Shown: positions 6,611-15,047, counted from the first letter of the stretch. The stretch is 27,835 bases of DNA from Dethiothermospora halolimnae (GCF_037577855.1 NZ_JBAKFX010000051.1:1-27835), one strand, 5' to 3'. Notes: generated by a model not told the origin, from the sequence alone. Made by a program: numbers and translations.

Positions 6611-7600
6611 ATGTTAAATCAATCTTTAGAAAAAAGGTTTAATGACCAGTTAAACATATACAATCAGTTATATGAAAAGTTAAAATGGAAATTACAAAAA
6701 GAAATTATAGCTATGGTGGCATCTGTATATATAATTAATGATAAAGAATTCGATTTAGATGAACTGATAGATGTAAGTAACTATATAAAGGACAATGTAG
6801 GACTATTTTCTCCATTAAGATCTCATCAAAAATATGCCATGGCGGCAATGTTAATTAGTAAATTTGAAAATCCAAAGGGTAAATTTGATGAACTTATTAA
6901 TTATTATGATAAATTGGTGGAAGGAGGATTTAAAAAAGGGACCTATACGTCAATAGCAGCACTAGCCCTTATGACTACTGTTAATGATAATGAAAATATA
7001 GAATCGAGGATAGAAAAGTCCTTAGAGGTTTATAAAGGTATGAAAAGTAATCATTTTTTCTTAACATCCCAGGGAGATTATCCTTTAGCTGTATTACTAT
7101 CAAAGTTTGATAAAAGTAATGATATCCTAATGGAAGAAGTAGAAAGGTTCTATAAAGATTTATCAGAATCTAATTTTAAAAAGGGTAACGATTTACAACT
7201 TTTATCCCATATTTTAATGTTGGGAAAAGATGAACATAATGAGGATTTAGTTAATAGATGCAACAGAATTTATGACGAAATGATAGATAAGGAAATAAAG
7301 ATAAAGAGAAGGAGCTATCCACAAATAGGTCTTATAGCTCTCATAAATAGTGAAGTGTCAACAGAAATTCAAAATATAAAAGAATTGCTTACAAAACTTA
7401 ATAACCAGAAAGGCTTTAAATATATGAAAGATATAAACTTGATGGTTTCAACAGGCGTAGTAGTTAAAAGTAAGATAAAAGATAAAGAGATAATAGAAAC
7501 AGGACTTAGTACAACCATTGAAACCATAATACAAGCACAAAATGCCGCTATGATTGGAGCAATAGCAGCAAGCTCAGCAGCAGCCACTGCAAGCAGCTAA
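6611..7600 (+). CDS. DUF4003-family protein of unknown function
   Basis: Soluble, predominantly helical protein of 329 residues. It matches from memory the DUF4003 family, which is found in Firmicutes and has no known biochemical role. Visible features are an N-terminal helical segment (1-60), the phrase SPLRSHQKYAMAAML (about 69-83), repeated LVEGGFKKG/LSESNFKKG helical hairpins (about 106 and 193) and an alanine/serine-rich tail (about 310-329). No signal peptide or catalytic motif is evident. The ATG is preceded by an agaaggggg site. A TATAAT at 6558-6563 could serve as the -10, but no convincing -35 is seen. The gene is monocistronic, lying between the trxB terminator and the rpmA leader. 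Confidence 0.7.
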   Translation: MLNQSLEKRFNDQLNIYNQLYEKLKWKLQKEIIAMVASVYIINDKEFDLDELIDVSNYIKDNVGLFSPLRSHQKYAMAAMLISKFENPKGKFDELINYYDKLVEGGFKKGTYTSIAALALMTTVNDNENIESRIEKSLEVYKGMKSNHFFLTSQGDYPLAVLLSKFDKSNDILMEEVERFYKDLSESNFKKGNDLQLLSHILMLGKDEHNEDLVNRCNRIYDEMIDKEIKIKRRSYPQIGLIALINSEVSTEIQNIKELLTKLNNQKGFKYMKDINLMVSTGVVVKSKIKDKEIIETGLSTTIETIIQAQNAAMIGAIAASSAAATASS

Positions 7601-7668
7601 ATATTCCATAATATACCTAGTTATTTTTTGATTTACTTTTATATATAAGGGTATTAGTTATAAGTAAA

Positions 7669-7683
7669 TGATAATTATTATCA
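7669..7683. promoter_or_regulatory. Fur-type 7-1-7 box upstream of rpmA
   Basis: This is an exact match to TGATAATNATTATCA, the minimal 7-1-7 Fur box described in Bacillus. PerR (TTATAATNATTATAA) and Zur (TCGTAATNATTACGA) boxes share the core but differ at the outer positions, so Fur is favoured. It lies 54 bases before the rpmA ATG. A weak promoter, TTGATT (7628-7633) and TATTAG (7652-7657), would place the start site just in front of the box. Confidence 0.7.
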
Positions 7684-7737
7684 ATGATAGATTGATATCT
7701 TATAAAAATATTCTTAATATATAGGAGGAAGTTAATA

Positions 7738-8031
7738 ATGATAAAGATAAATTTACAATTATTCGCCCATAAAAAGGCAGGAGGAAGTACAAAAAATGGT
7801 CGAGACAGTAAGTCAAAAAGACTAGGAGTTAAAAGGGCCGACGGACAATTTGTTCTAGGTGGAAACATTTTAGTAAGACAAAGAGGTACTAAAATCCATC
7901 CAGGAAATAATGTTAAAAGGGGTGGAGATGATACACTATTTGCTGTAATAGATGGCATTGTAAAGTTTGAGCATAAGGGAAAAAAGAAAAAACAGGTAAG
8001 TGTTTATCCGTTAGAACAAGAAGTTATATAA
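7738..8031 (+). CDS. rpmA: 50S ribosomal protein L27, with cleavable N-terminal extension
   Basis: Large-subunit ribosomal protein whose N-terminus reaches the peptidyl-transferase centre. The 97-residue protein begins MIKINLQLF followed by AHKKAGGST. In Firmicutes the protease Prp removes everything up to that phenylalanine (F9) to expose AHKK, and the extension is intact here. GRDSKSKRLGVKRADGQ and the basic core are typical. The gene is normally the third in rplU-prp-rpmA. Here it stands alone, with its own leader and terminator and a perfect Fur-type box upstream. It may be a second, conditionally expressed paralogue, or the only copy moved out of its operon; the window cannot tell. The site aggagg (7723-7728) supports the ATG. 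Confidence 0.95.
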   Translation: MIKINLQLFAHKKAGGSTKNGRDSKSKRLGVKRADGQFVLGGNILVRQRGTKIHPGNNVKRGGDDTLFAVIDGIVKFEHKGKKKKQVSVYPLEQEVI

Positions 8032-8072
8032 TAAATTAGAGGGACTAAATATATTTAGTCCCTCTAATTTAT
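8031..8072. terminator. Perfect 42-base palindromic terminator after rpmA
   Basis: Two 21-base arms with no loop, centred between 8051 and 8052. The stem core agagggacta is followed by aattt. It starts on the last base of the rpmA stop codon. The symmetry would allow termination in both directions. Confidence 0.8.
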
Positions 8073-8140
8073 TTATACTTTTTCCCTAGTATTATGATAA
8101 AATGACATAGTGAACATCACAACTAGGAGGTGATAGGATA

Positions 8141-8878
8141 ATGTCACAGGAAATATTAATAATTATAGCAGGATTAGTGGTTATATTTTCGGCAGGATTT
8201 ATACAAGGGGTAACTAGCTTTGGTTTTTCATTATTTTCATTACCACTGTTGGGATTATTTATGCCCTTAAAATTAGTTGTTCCTATGCTAGTGGTATATA
8301 GTTTAATAATGAACTCAATGATTCTTTATAATGTAAGAAAGGATATAAACTTAAAGAAAATATATATAATGATAATATCTTCTTTTATAGCTACTCCAAT
8401 AGGTGCTAATCTACTGATAAATGTAAGTGAAAGTTTGTTAAAAATCAGTGTCGGTATAATAGTTACAATATCCGCTATTGCATTTTATTTTGGATATAAG
8501 GTTAAAGTTAAAAATGAGAAAATAGCTTACATACCTATAGGATTTTTTAGTGGATTATTAAATGGGAGTGTTAGCTTAAGTGGACCACCTGTTATTTTAT
8601 TTTTAACTAATCAAGGAGTTAAAAAGCAAACCTTTAGAGCTACATTAACTGCATATTTTTGGGTGTTAAATATTATGACTGTAATTACCTTTACCTATAA
8701 AGGACTTATAAATGGAGAAGTTATGGAGTATACGGGATATTTATTACCGGCATTAATCGTAGGTGTATTATTAGGGATTAAGTTAGGTAATAAAGTGAAA
8801 GAGGAAATATTTGAAAAGTTAACTACTGTGTTAATAATTATTATGGGAATTTTATCTATAATTTCAGGGATGAAATAA
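8141..8878 (+). CDS. TauE/SafE-family membrane permease (sulfite/organosulfonate exporter type)
   Basis: Integral membrane transporter of 245 residues, the usual TauE/SafE length, with about eight hydrophobic segments. The N-terminal repeat carries the family phrase GFIQGVTSFGFSLFSLPLL (about 19-37). The second half has the matching GFFSGLLNGSVSLSGPPVILFLTNQG (starting near 134), reflecting the internal duplication of the family. Known members export sulfite, sulfoacetate or related anions, but substrate cannot be read from sequence and no sulfur gene lies nearby. The site aggaggtgat precedes the ATG. The gene is a single transcription unit closed by a strong palindromic terminator. Confidence 0.85.
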   Translation: MSQEILIIIAGLVVIFSAGFIQGVTSFGFSLFSLPLLGLFMPLKLVVPMLVVYSLIMNSMILYNVRKDINLKKIYIMIISSFIATPIGANLLINVSESLLKISVGIIVTISAIAFYFGYKVKVKNEKIAYIPIGFFSGLLNGSVSLSGPPVILFLTNQGVKKQTFRATLTAYFWVLNIMTVITFTYKGLINGEVMEYTGYLLPALIVGVLLGIKLGNKVKEEIFEKLTTVLIIIMGILSIISGMK

Positions 8879-8918
8879 AAATGTGATTAACCAATTTAAT
8901 TGGTTAATCACATTTTTT
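8877..8918. terminator. Palindromic terminator after the TauE/SafE gene
   Basis: Two perfect 20-base arms around a single T (8897), with a central aaccaatt/aattggtt. AAAAA and TTTTTT edges make it usable from both strands. It overlaps the stop codon. Confidence 0.85.
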
Positions 8919-8997
8919 AATAGTAACAAAAGTACAGTTATATAAATTGGTATTTTTTTATAAGAATATTTCTATAGCTTTTTTGATAGTGTCTTTT

Positions 8998-9028
8998 AAT
9001 TTATAATTTAAAATTTATAATTTAAAAT
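8998..9028. repeat. Short AT-only tandem repeat, period 14
   Basis: The 14-base unit aatttataatttaa occurs at 8998-9011 and 9012-9025, with a partial third copy. It is simple low-complexity sequence between two operons. Confidence 0.6.
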
Positions 9029-9031
9029 TGT

Positions 9032-9052
9032 AAAGCATGGGTTTTATGCTTT
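9032..9052 (-). terminator. Possible weak terminator of the ABC operon
   Basis: aaagcat (9032-9038) pairs with atgcttt (9046-9052) immediately after the minus-strand stop codon. The following minus-strand sequence is AT-rich, but the T-run is interrupted. Confidence 0.4.
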
Positions 9053-9835
9053 TTATGATCCTGTAGATTTATAATGTTTTACTCCAAAACACCATATTAA
9101 AACACATGGAATTATAAAAAGCATTCCAAGTACTGGACTAATCATATACATAAATTTATTGCCATCTATCTTATCTAAGATAAACATAAGGGGCAAATAA
9201 TTTACCGTTCCAAAGGGGATGACATATGTAAAAAACTTCTTTATCCAATCTTTATATATACTTAATGGATATTGGGATATCTCCCTACCACCATCGGTAA
9301 ATATATTTATAACTTCTATTCCTTCTATGGTCCAAAAACATAAGGTAGCCCCTATCATATATATACCTGAAAATATAAATATTCCACTTAATATCATCAA
9401 TAATAGTGTTACAACTTTATAAACATCCCAATCTAAATTTAAATTTATTATAGAAAAAACTAAAACTATAAGACTTTGGCTAAGTCGACCTACCCTTGTA
9501 AATTCAAATTTAGAACCGAGGACTTGCAGGATAGTTGTCCTAGGCCTTACTAGTATTCTATCAAAGTCACCGTTTATAACTAAAGATGAAAAGGAATCAA
9601 ATCCCCTAACGAAGCATTCGCTTAGGGAAAATCCTATATGGGTCACTGCATAACATAAACTAACTTCATATAAAGACCATCCAGCTATATTAGAAAAACG
9701 CTGAAATAATAAAAATATTGATATAAAAGTTAAAAATGGAACAAAGAATTGGCCTATTGAAAGTAAAATAAAAGAAGTTCTGTATTCCATTTGACTTTTA
9801 AATAATATAGATACATATTTAAAATATAGTTTCAT
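9053..9835 (-). CDS. ABC-2 type permease, second subunit (COG3694-like)
   Basis: Membrane subunit of an ABC exporter, 260 residues with six predicted helices. The segment containing SECFVRGFDSFSSLVINGDFDRILVRPRTTILQVLG (about 70-105) is the characteristic cytoplasmic loop of this permease family, where LxRP is strongly conserved. It is the last gene of the minus-strand operon, and only three bases separate it from the upstream permease stop. Together with that gene and the ATPase it forms the COG4586/COG4587/COG3694 triad. Substrate is unknown for the family. Confidence 0.85.
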   Translation of the reverse strand: MKLYFKYVSILFKSQMEYRTSFILLSIGQFFVPFLTFISIFLLFQRFSNIAGWSLYEVSLCYAVTHIGFSLSECFVRGFDSFSSLVINGDFDRILVRPRTTILQVLGSKFEFTRVGRLSQSLIVLVFSIINLNLDWDVYKVVTLLLMILSGIFIFSGIYMIGATLCFWTIEGIEVINIFTDGGREISQYPLSIYKDWIKKFFTYVIPFGTVNYLPLMFILDKIDGNKFMYMISPVLGMLFIIPCVLIWCFGVKHYKSTGS

Positions 9836-9838
9836 ATA

Positions 9839-10642
9839 CTAACCTCCTTGAACCACGACTCTTTTTAAAGCTTTATTCATCCAAACCTTACCTAGACCAA
9901 CAATAATAACTATCCATAAAAGTTGTACTACGATACTAATTATAGCTTCTTTAATGCCTATGTTACCAGCATATATTCTAAAGGGTAAATCTGAAGCATA
10001 CCTAAAGGGGAGAATATATGCTACCTTTTTTAGCATATTTGGCATCAAGGGAACGGGGAGTAACATACCCGCAAAAAACTCTCCAATTAAACCAATTAAC
10101 ATAGTAGAACCAACAGGGGACATTGTATAAAATATTGAAATATATATTAGCATAGAGATTCCTACAATTAATACTAGTCCTAGTATTAAAGTTATAAAAA
10201 ATAGAACAAATGTTGAAAAGCTAGGTGGTAAAGAAAAATTATATGGTTCTGGCAATAAAAAAGCTACTATTAATATTGGGGAAGATTTAAGTATAGCAGC
10301 TGATAATCTTTGGGCGATGAGTTTAGCATACCAAAGGTTATATATATTAGTTGGACGACAAAGTTCATAGGCGATATTACCGCTGGTTATAAGATTTGCT
10401 AGTTCTTTATCCCTAAGCCAAAGCATTATAAATGCTAAGAAGCTTTGTTGTAGCCATATCATTTGAATTAGTTGATTTAACGATATTGGTTGGGGATTAG
10501 AAGTACTATTATAGAAGGCTTGATATATCATTATAAACATGAAGCCCCAGAAAAATTGAGTGGCAATACCTGCTAAAGCTGCAATCCTATATTGGAGTCC
10601 CTTAATTAGTCTCATTTTAAATAGTGAGTAATAGGACTTCAT
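9839..10642 (-). CDS. ABC-2 type permease, first subunit (COG4587-like)
   Basis: Membrane subunit, 267 residues with about six hydrophobic segments. The pattern LRDKELANLITSGNIAYELCRPTNIYNLWYAK (about 81-112) matches the same conserved loop as the sister permease (ExxRPxxxxxLW), so the two form a heterodimer of related halves. Its ATG overlaps the ATPase stop by four bases (ATGA), indicating translational coupling. A family role in exporting a lipid-linked or hydrophobic product is only conjecture. Confidence 0.87.
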   Translation of the reverse strand: MKSYYSLFKMRLIKGLQYRIAALAGIATQFFWGFMFIMIYQAFYNSTSNPQPISLNQLIQMIWLQQSFLAFIMLWLRDKELANLITSGNIAYELCRPTNIYNLWYAKLIAQRLSAAILKSSPILIVAFLLPEPYNFSLPPSFSTFVLFFITLILGLVLIVGISMLIYISIFYTMSPVGSTMLIGLIGEFFAGMLLPVPLMPNMLKKVAYILPFRYASDLPFRIYAGNIGIKEAIISIVVQLLWIVIIVGLGKVWMNKALKRVVVQGG

Positions 10643-11616
10643 ATTTGATACTCCTTATATAATTCAATGATGATTTCTTCTATGGGTCTACTATCAACAC
10701 TTAAATCTAGGATATCTACTTCCTTTGATAATAAACTTATGACTTTAGATACCTTCACTTTACTTAAGTCTACAGACAGAGTAAGTCTTTCCTTAGATTT
10801 ATATAAAAGGGTAGTTCCATCGATATTTATATCTTTATTACTTTCTTTAAAATCTACGGTAAGAGTTTTGTGGGTGGCAAATTTGTTTTTAAGATTAGTT
10901 AATGTACCATCGAGTAAAATCTTTCCTTTACCTATCAAGATAATCCTTTCAGCTAATGCTTCAATATCACTCATATCATGGGTAGTAAGTATAACGGTAA
11001 CATTTTTTTCTTTATTTATGGTTTTTATAAAGTTACGAACTGCAATCTTAGAAACTGCATCAAGACCTATGGTGGGTTCATCCAAAAACAATATTTTAGG
11101 ATTATGTAGTAAAGAAGCTGCAATTTCACATCTCATTCTTTGACCTAGACTTAATTGTCTAACTGGAGTGGTGAGAATAGATGATAAATCTAAAGTAGAT
11201 GTTAATAATTCTATATTATCTTTAAAATCTTTATCAGGTATTTTGTAGATATCCTTTAATAAGTTATAGGAGTCAATAACGGGAACATCCCACCAAAGCT
11301 GAGACCTTTGACCAAAGACAACACCTATATTTTTAACATGTTCTATTCTGTTTTTCCAGGGGGTAACTCCTAGAATATCACACTTTCCCTTATCAGGAAC
11401 TAAAATACCACTTATGATTTTAATGGTGGTGGATTTCCCTGCTCCATTGGGGCCTATGTAACCAACGATTTCACCTTCACCTATATTAAAGGAAACATCA
11501 TCTAAGGCTTTAACAATTGAGTATTTGGGATTAAATAAAGACTTTATTGCCGAATAAATCCCTGCACTTCTTTTGGAGACTTTAAAACTTTTGCTGATGG
11601 ATTTAACTTCAATCAT
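10639..11616 (-). CDS. ABC transporter ATP-binding subunit (COG4586-like)
   Basis: Nucleotide-binding subunit that powers the two permeases. The Walker A motif is GPNGAGKST (about 57-65), the signature LSLGQRMRCEIA (about 156-167), and Walker B ILFLDEPTIGLD (about 176-187), followed by the switch histidine in TTHD. The C-terminal 90 residues after the nucleotide-binding fold are typical of ABC-2 drug/NatA-type ATPases. At 325 residues it is full length. It is the first gene of a three-gene minus-strand operon, preceded by the site aaaggaggt and by a consensus promoter. It diverges from the Wadjet operon. Confidence 0.92.
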   Translation of the reverse strand: MIEVKSISKSFKVSKRSAGIYSAIKSLFNPKYSIVKALDDVSFNIGEGEIVGYIGPNGAGKSTTIKIISGILVPDKGKCDILGVTPWKNRIEHVKNIGVVFGQRSQLWWDVPVIDSYNLLKDIYKIPDKDFKDNIELLTSTLDLSSILTTPVRQLSLGQRMRCEIAASLLHNPKILFLDEPTIGLDAVSKIAVRNFIKTINKEKNVTVILTTHDMSDIEALAERIILIGKGKILLDGTLTNLKNKFATHKTLTVDFKESNKDINIDGTTLLYKSKERLTLSVDLSKVKVSKVISLLSKEVDILDLSVDSRPIEEIIIELYKEYQI

Positions 11617-11680
11617 TGTATACCTCCTTTATAATTCCAGTATTAAATTATGAATATTCTAAAATCGCCGCGGAGAAATT

Positions 11681-11709
11681 ATTATATATTAATTAGCTAA
11701 ATTTGTCAA
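11681..11709 (-). promoter_or_regulatory. Perfect-consensus promoter of the ABC operon
   Basis: On the minus strand TTGACA (11709-11704) and TATAAT (11686-11681) are both exact and 17 bases apart. The start site would fall near 11674, on a CCGCGG hexamer (11668-11673) that stands out in this AT-rich DNA. Such a strong promoter usually implies an operator, but no long dyad is clear apart from CCGCGG. Confidence 0.85.
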
Positions 11710-11722
11710 TAAAGAATTTTTC

Positions 11723-11755
11723 AGTATCTATATTTTAGATATACTATGTTATAAT
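11723..11755 (+). promoter_or_regulatory. Promoter region of the Wadjet operon with adjoining imperfect dyad
   Basis: An extended -10 element, TGT followed by TATAAT (11747-11755), lies 31 bases before the jetD ATG. No good -35 is present. Just upstream, agtatcta (11723-11730) and tagatatact (11736-11745) form an inverted repeat with a two-base bulge, placed where an activator or repressor could act. Confidence 0.55.
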
Positions 11756-11786
11756 TAACCTAGAAAAGAATAAAAAGGTGATAAAA

Positions 11787-12794
11787 ATGGACAAAAAAAT
11801 TTGTAGTTATTTAGAAAATAGAAAAAAGAAAACTATATATTTAACAGAATTAGCCAAATTATTCCCGGGAAATATTAATTATGATGAATTTTTTACTAAT
11901 ATAAAAAAACTTGAGGAAGTAGATATTTTAATTCCTGTGAAAAGTCATGGTACAAATAATAAAAATAATCCCCTATATAATACCTACCGTATTAATAAAG
12001 GGTATTTTAGGCAACAATTAATAGATGAAATACAAAACTTTAAATTAAGACTGCATTCAGATATAGATTTAAATTCCTACTTATCATTAAATAAAAAAGA
12101 ACTTAAAAAAGATCTACCCTATATAAAAATAGTAGATAAATATTTAAAAGAAAAGGGACTCCCCACAAAGGAAGTTTCATCTCCAGAACGCTCCTATGAA
12201 ATAATAGGGGATGAAAAATGGATAGATGAAAAGGGAGGAAGAAGATTTCTTAGACGGATTAATTTGTATGAAAAACTCAAGATATCATATAAAAACGACC
12301 CATTAATGTTTGCCATAAATCCAAAGGAATTAGATAAAAAGGAACATAAGCATATGATTGTAGAAAATAAAGCTACGTTTCATTTATTTTTAGATGTATT
12401 AAATATTACTGATTTTACTTCCCTTATATATGGGGGAGGATGGAAAATAGTATCTAATATAGTTATGCTAGAAAAACAACTGGGACTTAGTAGCTGTAAA
12501 CATATATTATATTATTTTGGAGATATGGATTATGAGGGTATATCTATTTGGAGTGGGCTAAACGGGAAAAGAAAAACCTATTTAGCATTGGAGTTTTATA
12601 GGGAACTTTTGAAAATTAAGCCATCTAAAGGGAAAGAAAGTCAAAGGAAAAATGATAGGGCATTAGATAAATTTTTACAGAATTTTAATGATGATGAAAA
12701 GTTAAATATAAAGAAGTTACTTAAAGATAAAAAGTATTATCCCCAAGAAGCGTTAAATAAAGAAGTAGTAGAGAAGATATGGAGGAATATTTGA
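11787..12794 (+). CDS. jetD: Wadjet defence protein JetD (Toprim-type nuclease subunit)
   Basis: Predicted nuclease subunit that cleaves plasmid DNA once the JetABC SMC complex has extruded a loop. Residues about 1-160 form the arm/winged-helix region and the C-terminal part is the Toprim domain. Toprim acidic residues are visible: E193 in IVENKATFH, and D246-M-D248 in YFGDMDYEGI. The length, 335 residues, is slightly short for the family but complete. An upstream GTG (11778) is in frame, but aaggtg spaced six bases before the ATG at 11787 favours this start. The gene is first in the operon, giving the order D-A-B-C, whereas the best-studied type I operons run A-B-C-D. Its stop codon overlaps the jetA start. 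Confidence 0.88.
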   Translation: MDKKICSYLENRKKKTIYLTELAKLFPGNINYDEFFTNIKKLEEVDILIPVKSHGTNNKNNPLYNTYRINKGYFRQQLIDEIQNFKLRLHSDIDLNSYLSLNKKELKKDLPYIKIVDKYLKEKGLPTKEVSSPERSYEIIGDEKWIDEKGGRRFLRRINLYEKLKISYKNDPLMFAINPKELDKKEHKHMIVENKATFHLFLDVLNITDFTSLIYGGGWKIVSNIVMLEKQLGLSSCKHILYYFGDMDYEGISIWSGLNGKRKTYLALEFYRELLKIKPSKGKESQRKNDRALDKFLQNFNDDEKLNIKKLLKDKKYYPQEALNKEVVEKIWRNI

Positions 12795-14305
12795 TGGAAA
12801 AAATAATAAGGGGAGTAACGGAAAATTATAGGGACAGAATACAAAGACTTGCTCTGTTTGATCCATTATATAAGCTGGAAAATAAAAAAACTAAAGATAA
12901 AAGTAATAATAATATAGATTTTTTTAGTCTTGGTCTATTAACCCTTCTTTTCTTTTTCGAAAATATGCTTATAAGAAATAAAAAAACAGGGGTAAAGGAG
13001 CTTACAGACTTTCTATATACCATAAATAAAGGAAAAATAGATTTAGATTATAAAGGATTTCAAAAAATATCAAAGGATATTATAGAAACCTTTAGACCAT
13101 CCAGTGGAAAGCGAAATCATAGAACTTTTTTTAATTGGGAGACTAGAAAAGAAGAAATGGTCCAGTATTCCATACTTAAGGCATCAAAATCTGATACTAG
13201 GGCTAATGTTCAGTATTATACCCTAGATGAACAGGGATTAGAGCTTATTTTTGCTACTAAAGAGTATTTTAGTGAATTTCAACTATCCATGAATCAGTTA
13301 CTTCTAAGAAAGCAATTAGAAAAGGGAGAGTTTATAGGTGCCATAAGACAGATAGATGAAATGAGAATAAATGTCGAAACTCTAGAAGATAGAATAACAA
13401 AAATAAAACATGAAATTCAACAAAATATAATATCGGAAAAAACCTATGAAAGGTATAAGGACCTCTTAGAAGATATACATAGAAGGCTAAAATATGAAAG
13501 TGAAGAGTTTAATGAACTTAAATCCTTTGTTAAAGAAACCAAGGAAAGAATGGGATATGAACTTAAAAATGATAAGGATAAGAGGGCCTATGAATATATA
13601 ATAAAAGTGGACAAAGAGTTAGGGGAGGTTCATTTTCAACATGGAAAGTTACTAAAAAGGACTATAGAACTTAAAACCACCACCCTTAGAGCTGCTGAAG
13701 AGTCCCTATATTATGTAGGTATAGATTCTTTTAACTTTAAAAATGAGATAGTTTCTAGGTTGTTTTCTTCACCGCTTCCCCTAGAAGCATCAAAAACATT
13801 AATAAAACCCCTTTTATATTTAGAAAAACAGGAAACGTGGTCTCCTATGATGGTGTTTTTTCCCCAGCGAATAGAAAATAACAATAAAGAGGATAAGACC
13901 TACGAGTTTTTAAATATAAAAGACGAAGAAGAAATGAAAAAAGAAGTTGAAATAGTAGGAAAGAACTTTAAATATATTATGGAAATTATATTAAAGATAT
14001 TAGATAAAGATAACACTGTTAGTATTAAAGAGGTAGTAAAATATATGAAGGAAAATGATTATAACAATATATTAAATGATAAGTTATTTTATCATTTTCT
14101 AATTATTCTACATCAAAAGTCTCCCATAGTTTTAAACATGGAGGATAATGAATCTGAAATACTTTTTAAAGATATAATAGAACTTTTACAAGAAAAATAT
14201 AAAGCCTTAACAGTTGTTAAGGACAAAGAAAATATAAAAGTGAATGATAGATTTAATATACAAAATATTATTATCAAATTGGAGGAAGATGAGATTGTAT
14301 TATGA
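12794..14305 (+). CDS. jetA: Wadjet defence protein JetA (MukF-like kleisin)
   Basis: Kleisin-like subunit that links the two JetC heads, comparable to MukF in condensins. The 503-residue protein has an N-terminal winged-helix region (about 1-140, including NIDFFSLGLLTLLFFFENML), a long charged coiled coil (about 175-300) and a C-terminal helical domain. The start at 12794 gives a TGATG junction with jetD and places ggagg (12781-12785) eight bases ahead. An earlier in-frame ATG at 12779 lacks a ribosome site. The identification rests on operon position, size and architecture with JetC and JetD, and on resemblance to the JetA family of Firmicutes. Confidence 0.8.
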   Translation: MEKIIRGVTENYRDRIQRLALFDPLYKLENKKTKDKSNNNIDFFSLGLLTLLFFFENMLIRNKKTGVKELTDFLYTINKGKIDLDYKGFQKISKDIIETFRPSSGKRNHRTFFNWETRKEEMVQYSILKASKSDTRANVQYYTLDEQGLELIFATKEYFSEFQLSMNQLLLRKQLEKGEFIGAIRQIDEMRINVETLEDRITKIKHEIQQNIISEKTYERYKDLLEDIHRRLKYESEEFNELKSFVKETKERMGYELKNDKDKRAYEYIIKVDKELGEVHFQHGKLLKRTIELKTTTLRAAEESLYYVGIDSFNFKNEIVSRLFSSPLPLEASKTLIKPLLYLEKQETWSPMMVFFPQRIENNNKEDKTYEFLNIKDEEEMKKEVEIVGKNFKYIMEIILKILDKDNTVSIKEVVKYMKENDYNNILNDKLFYHFLIILHQKSPIVLNMEDNESEILFKDIIELLQEKYKALTVVKDKENIKVNDRFNIQNIIIKLEEDEIVL

Positions 14306-15047
14306 TGATAATGAAGTTATAAAAGCTTTTAAAATGTATACCAATTTAGCAAACAAAGGTTATGGATATAAAGATGACTTTAAACTATATTTAGCCGATG
14401 ACAAAATAAGAGACCTAGTTGATCAATTTGCCAAGGAAGTGGATAGTGTGGTATTTGTGGCAGGGGATTATATATACCTTGTGCCAATGGTAATGGAGTC
14501 TCCTTTTCATATTACAAATGAAAGTATAAAAAAGGACTATCTACCTTCTAAAGCCATAAATATGGATATATATCTTATGTATGTAACCATAATAGTGTTA
14601 TTTGGAGAATTTTATGATGGATATCAAAGTACAAATCCAACCAGAGATTTCATATCTATAGATGAGTGGTTAAGAAATGTAAGTGATAGAATTTTTTCCT
14701 TAAAGGAATATGATAAAGAAGAGCTAGAGGAATTGGAAAAAGACTATGAATATAATTGGATATCAATACTGGATAAATGGGATGCTATGAATGATTTAAA
14801 GGAAAATGTAAAAAATCAAAATGCAAGAACCATAAGTAGACTTGGTTTTTTAAATACAGTTAAGAAATTTTTATTATCCCAAGAACTCATTAATGACATA
14901 GGAAACGATGAGATAGAACTAACCCAAAAGGCAAAAACTATTATACAAAGATACTATATGGAGTATGAGTTTAATAGGGGGATACTTGATTTTATGTATA
15001 ATATGGATAAAAGGGAAGGGGAGAAAAATAATGCCATCTATATCTAA
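14289..15047 (+). CDS. jetB: Wadjet defence protein JetB (MukE-like, DUF6063-type)
   Basis: Small winged-helix protein of 252 residues that should bind the JetA kleisin as MukE binds MukF. It is compact and acidic, with hydrophobic cores around FVAGDYIYLVPMVMESPF and YLMYVTIIVLFGEFYDGY. The DUF6063 assignment is from memory. The chosen ATG overlaps the jetA end by 17 bases and follows ggagg (14281-14285), with a short three-base gap. An in-frame ATG 45 bases earlier has no ribosome site. The jetC start overlaps this gene by 17 bases too, so all four genes are translationally coupled. Confidence 0.78.
   Translation: MRLYYDDNEVIKAFKMYTNLANKGYGYKDDFKLYLADDKIRDLVDQFAKEVDSVVFVAGDYIYLVPMVMESPFHITNESIKKDYLPSKAINMDIYLMYVTIIVLFGEFYDGYQSTNPTRDFISIDEWLRNVSDRIFSLKEYDKEELEELEKDYEYNWISILDKWDAMNDLKENVKNQNARTISRLGFLNTVKKFLLSQELINDIGNDEIELTQKAKTIIQRYYMEYEFNRGILDFMYNMDKREGEKNNAIYI

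Noticed and set aside
7692..7720. Promoter TTGATA-17-TAATAT just before rpmA
   Set aside because: Its start site would fall inside the aggagg ribosome site, leaving no usable leader.
10667..11143. 158-codon plus-strand frame inside the ABC ATPase gene
   Set aside because: It is antisense to conserved ABC motifs and has low-complexity Leu/Ser composition typical of a shadow frame.
14965..15030. Longer JetC start inside jetB
   Set aside because: There is no ribosome site before 14965, whereas the ATG at 15031 has one and begins the conserved SMC head.
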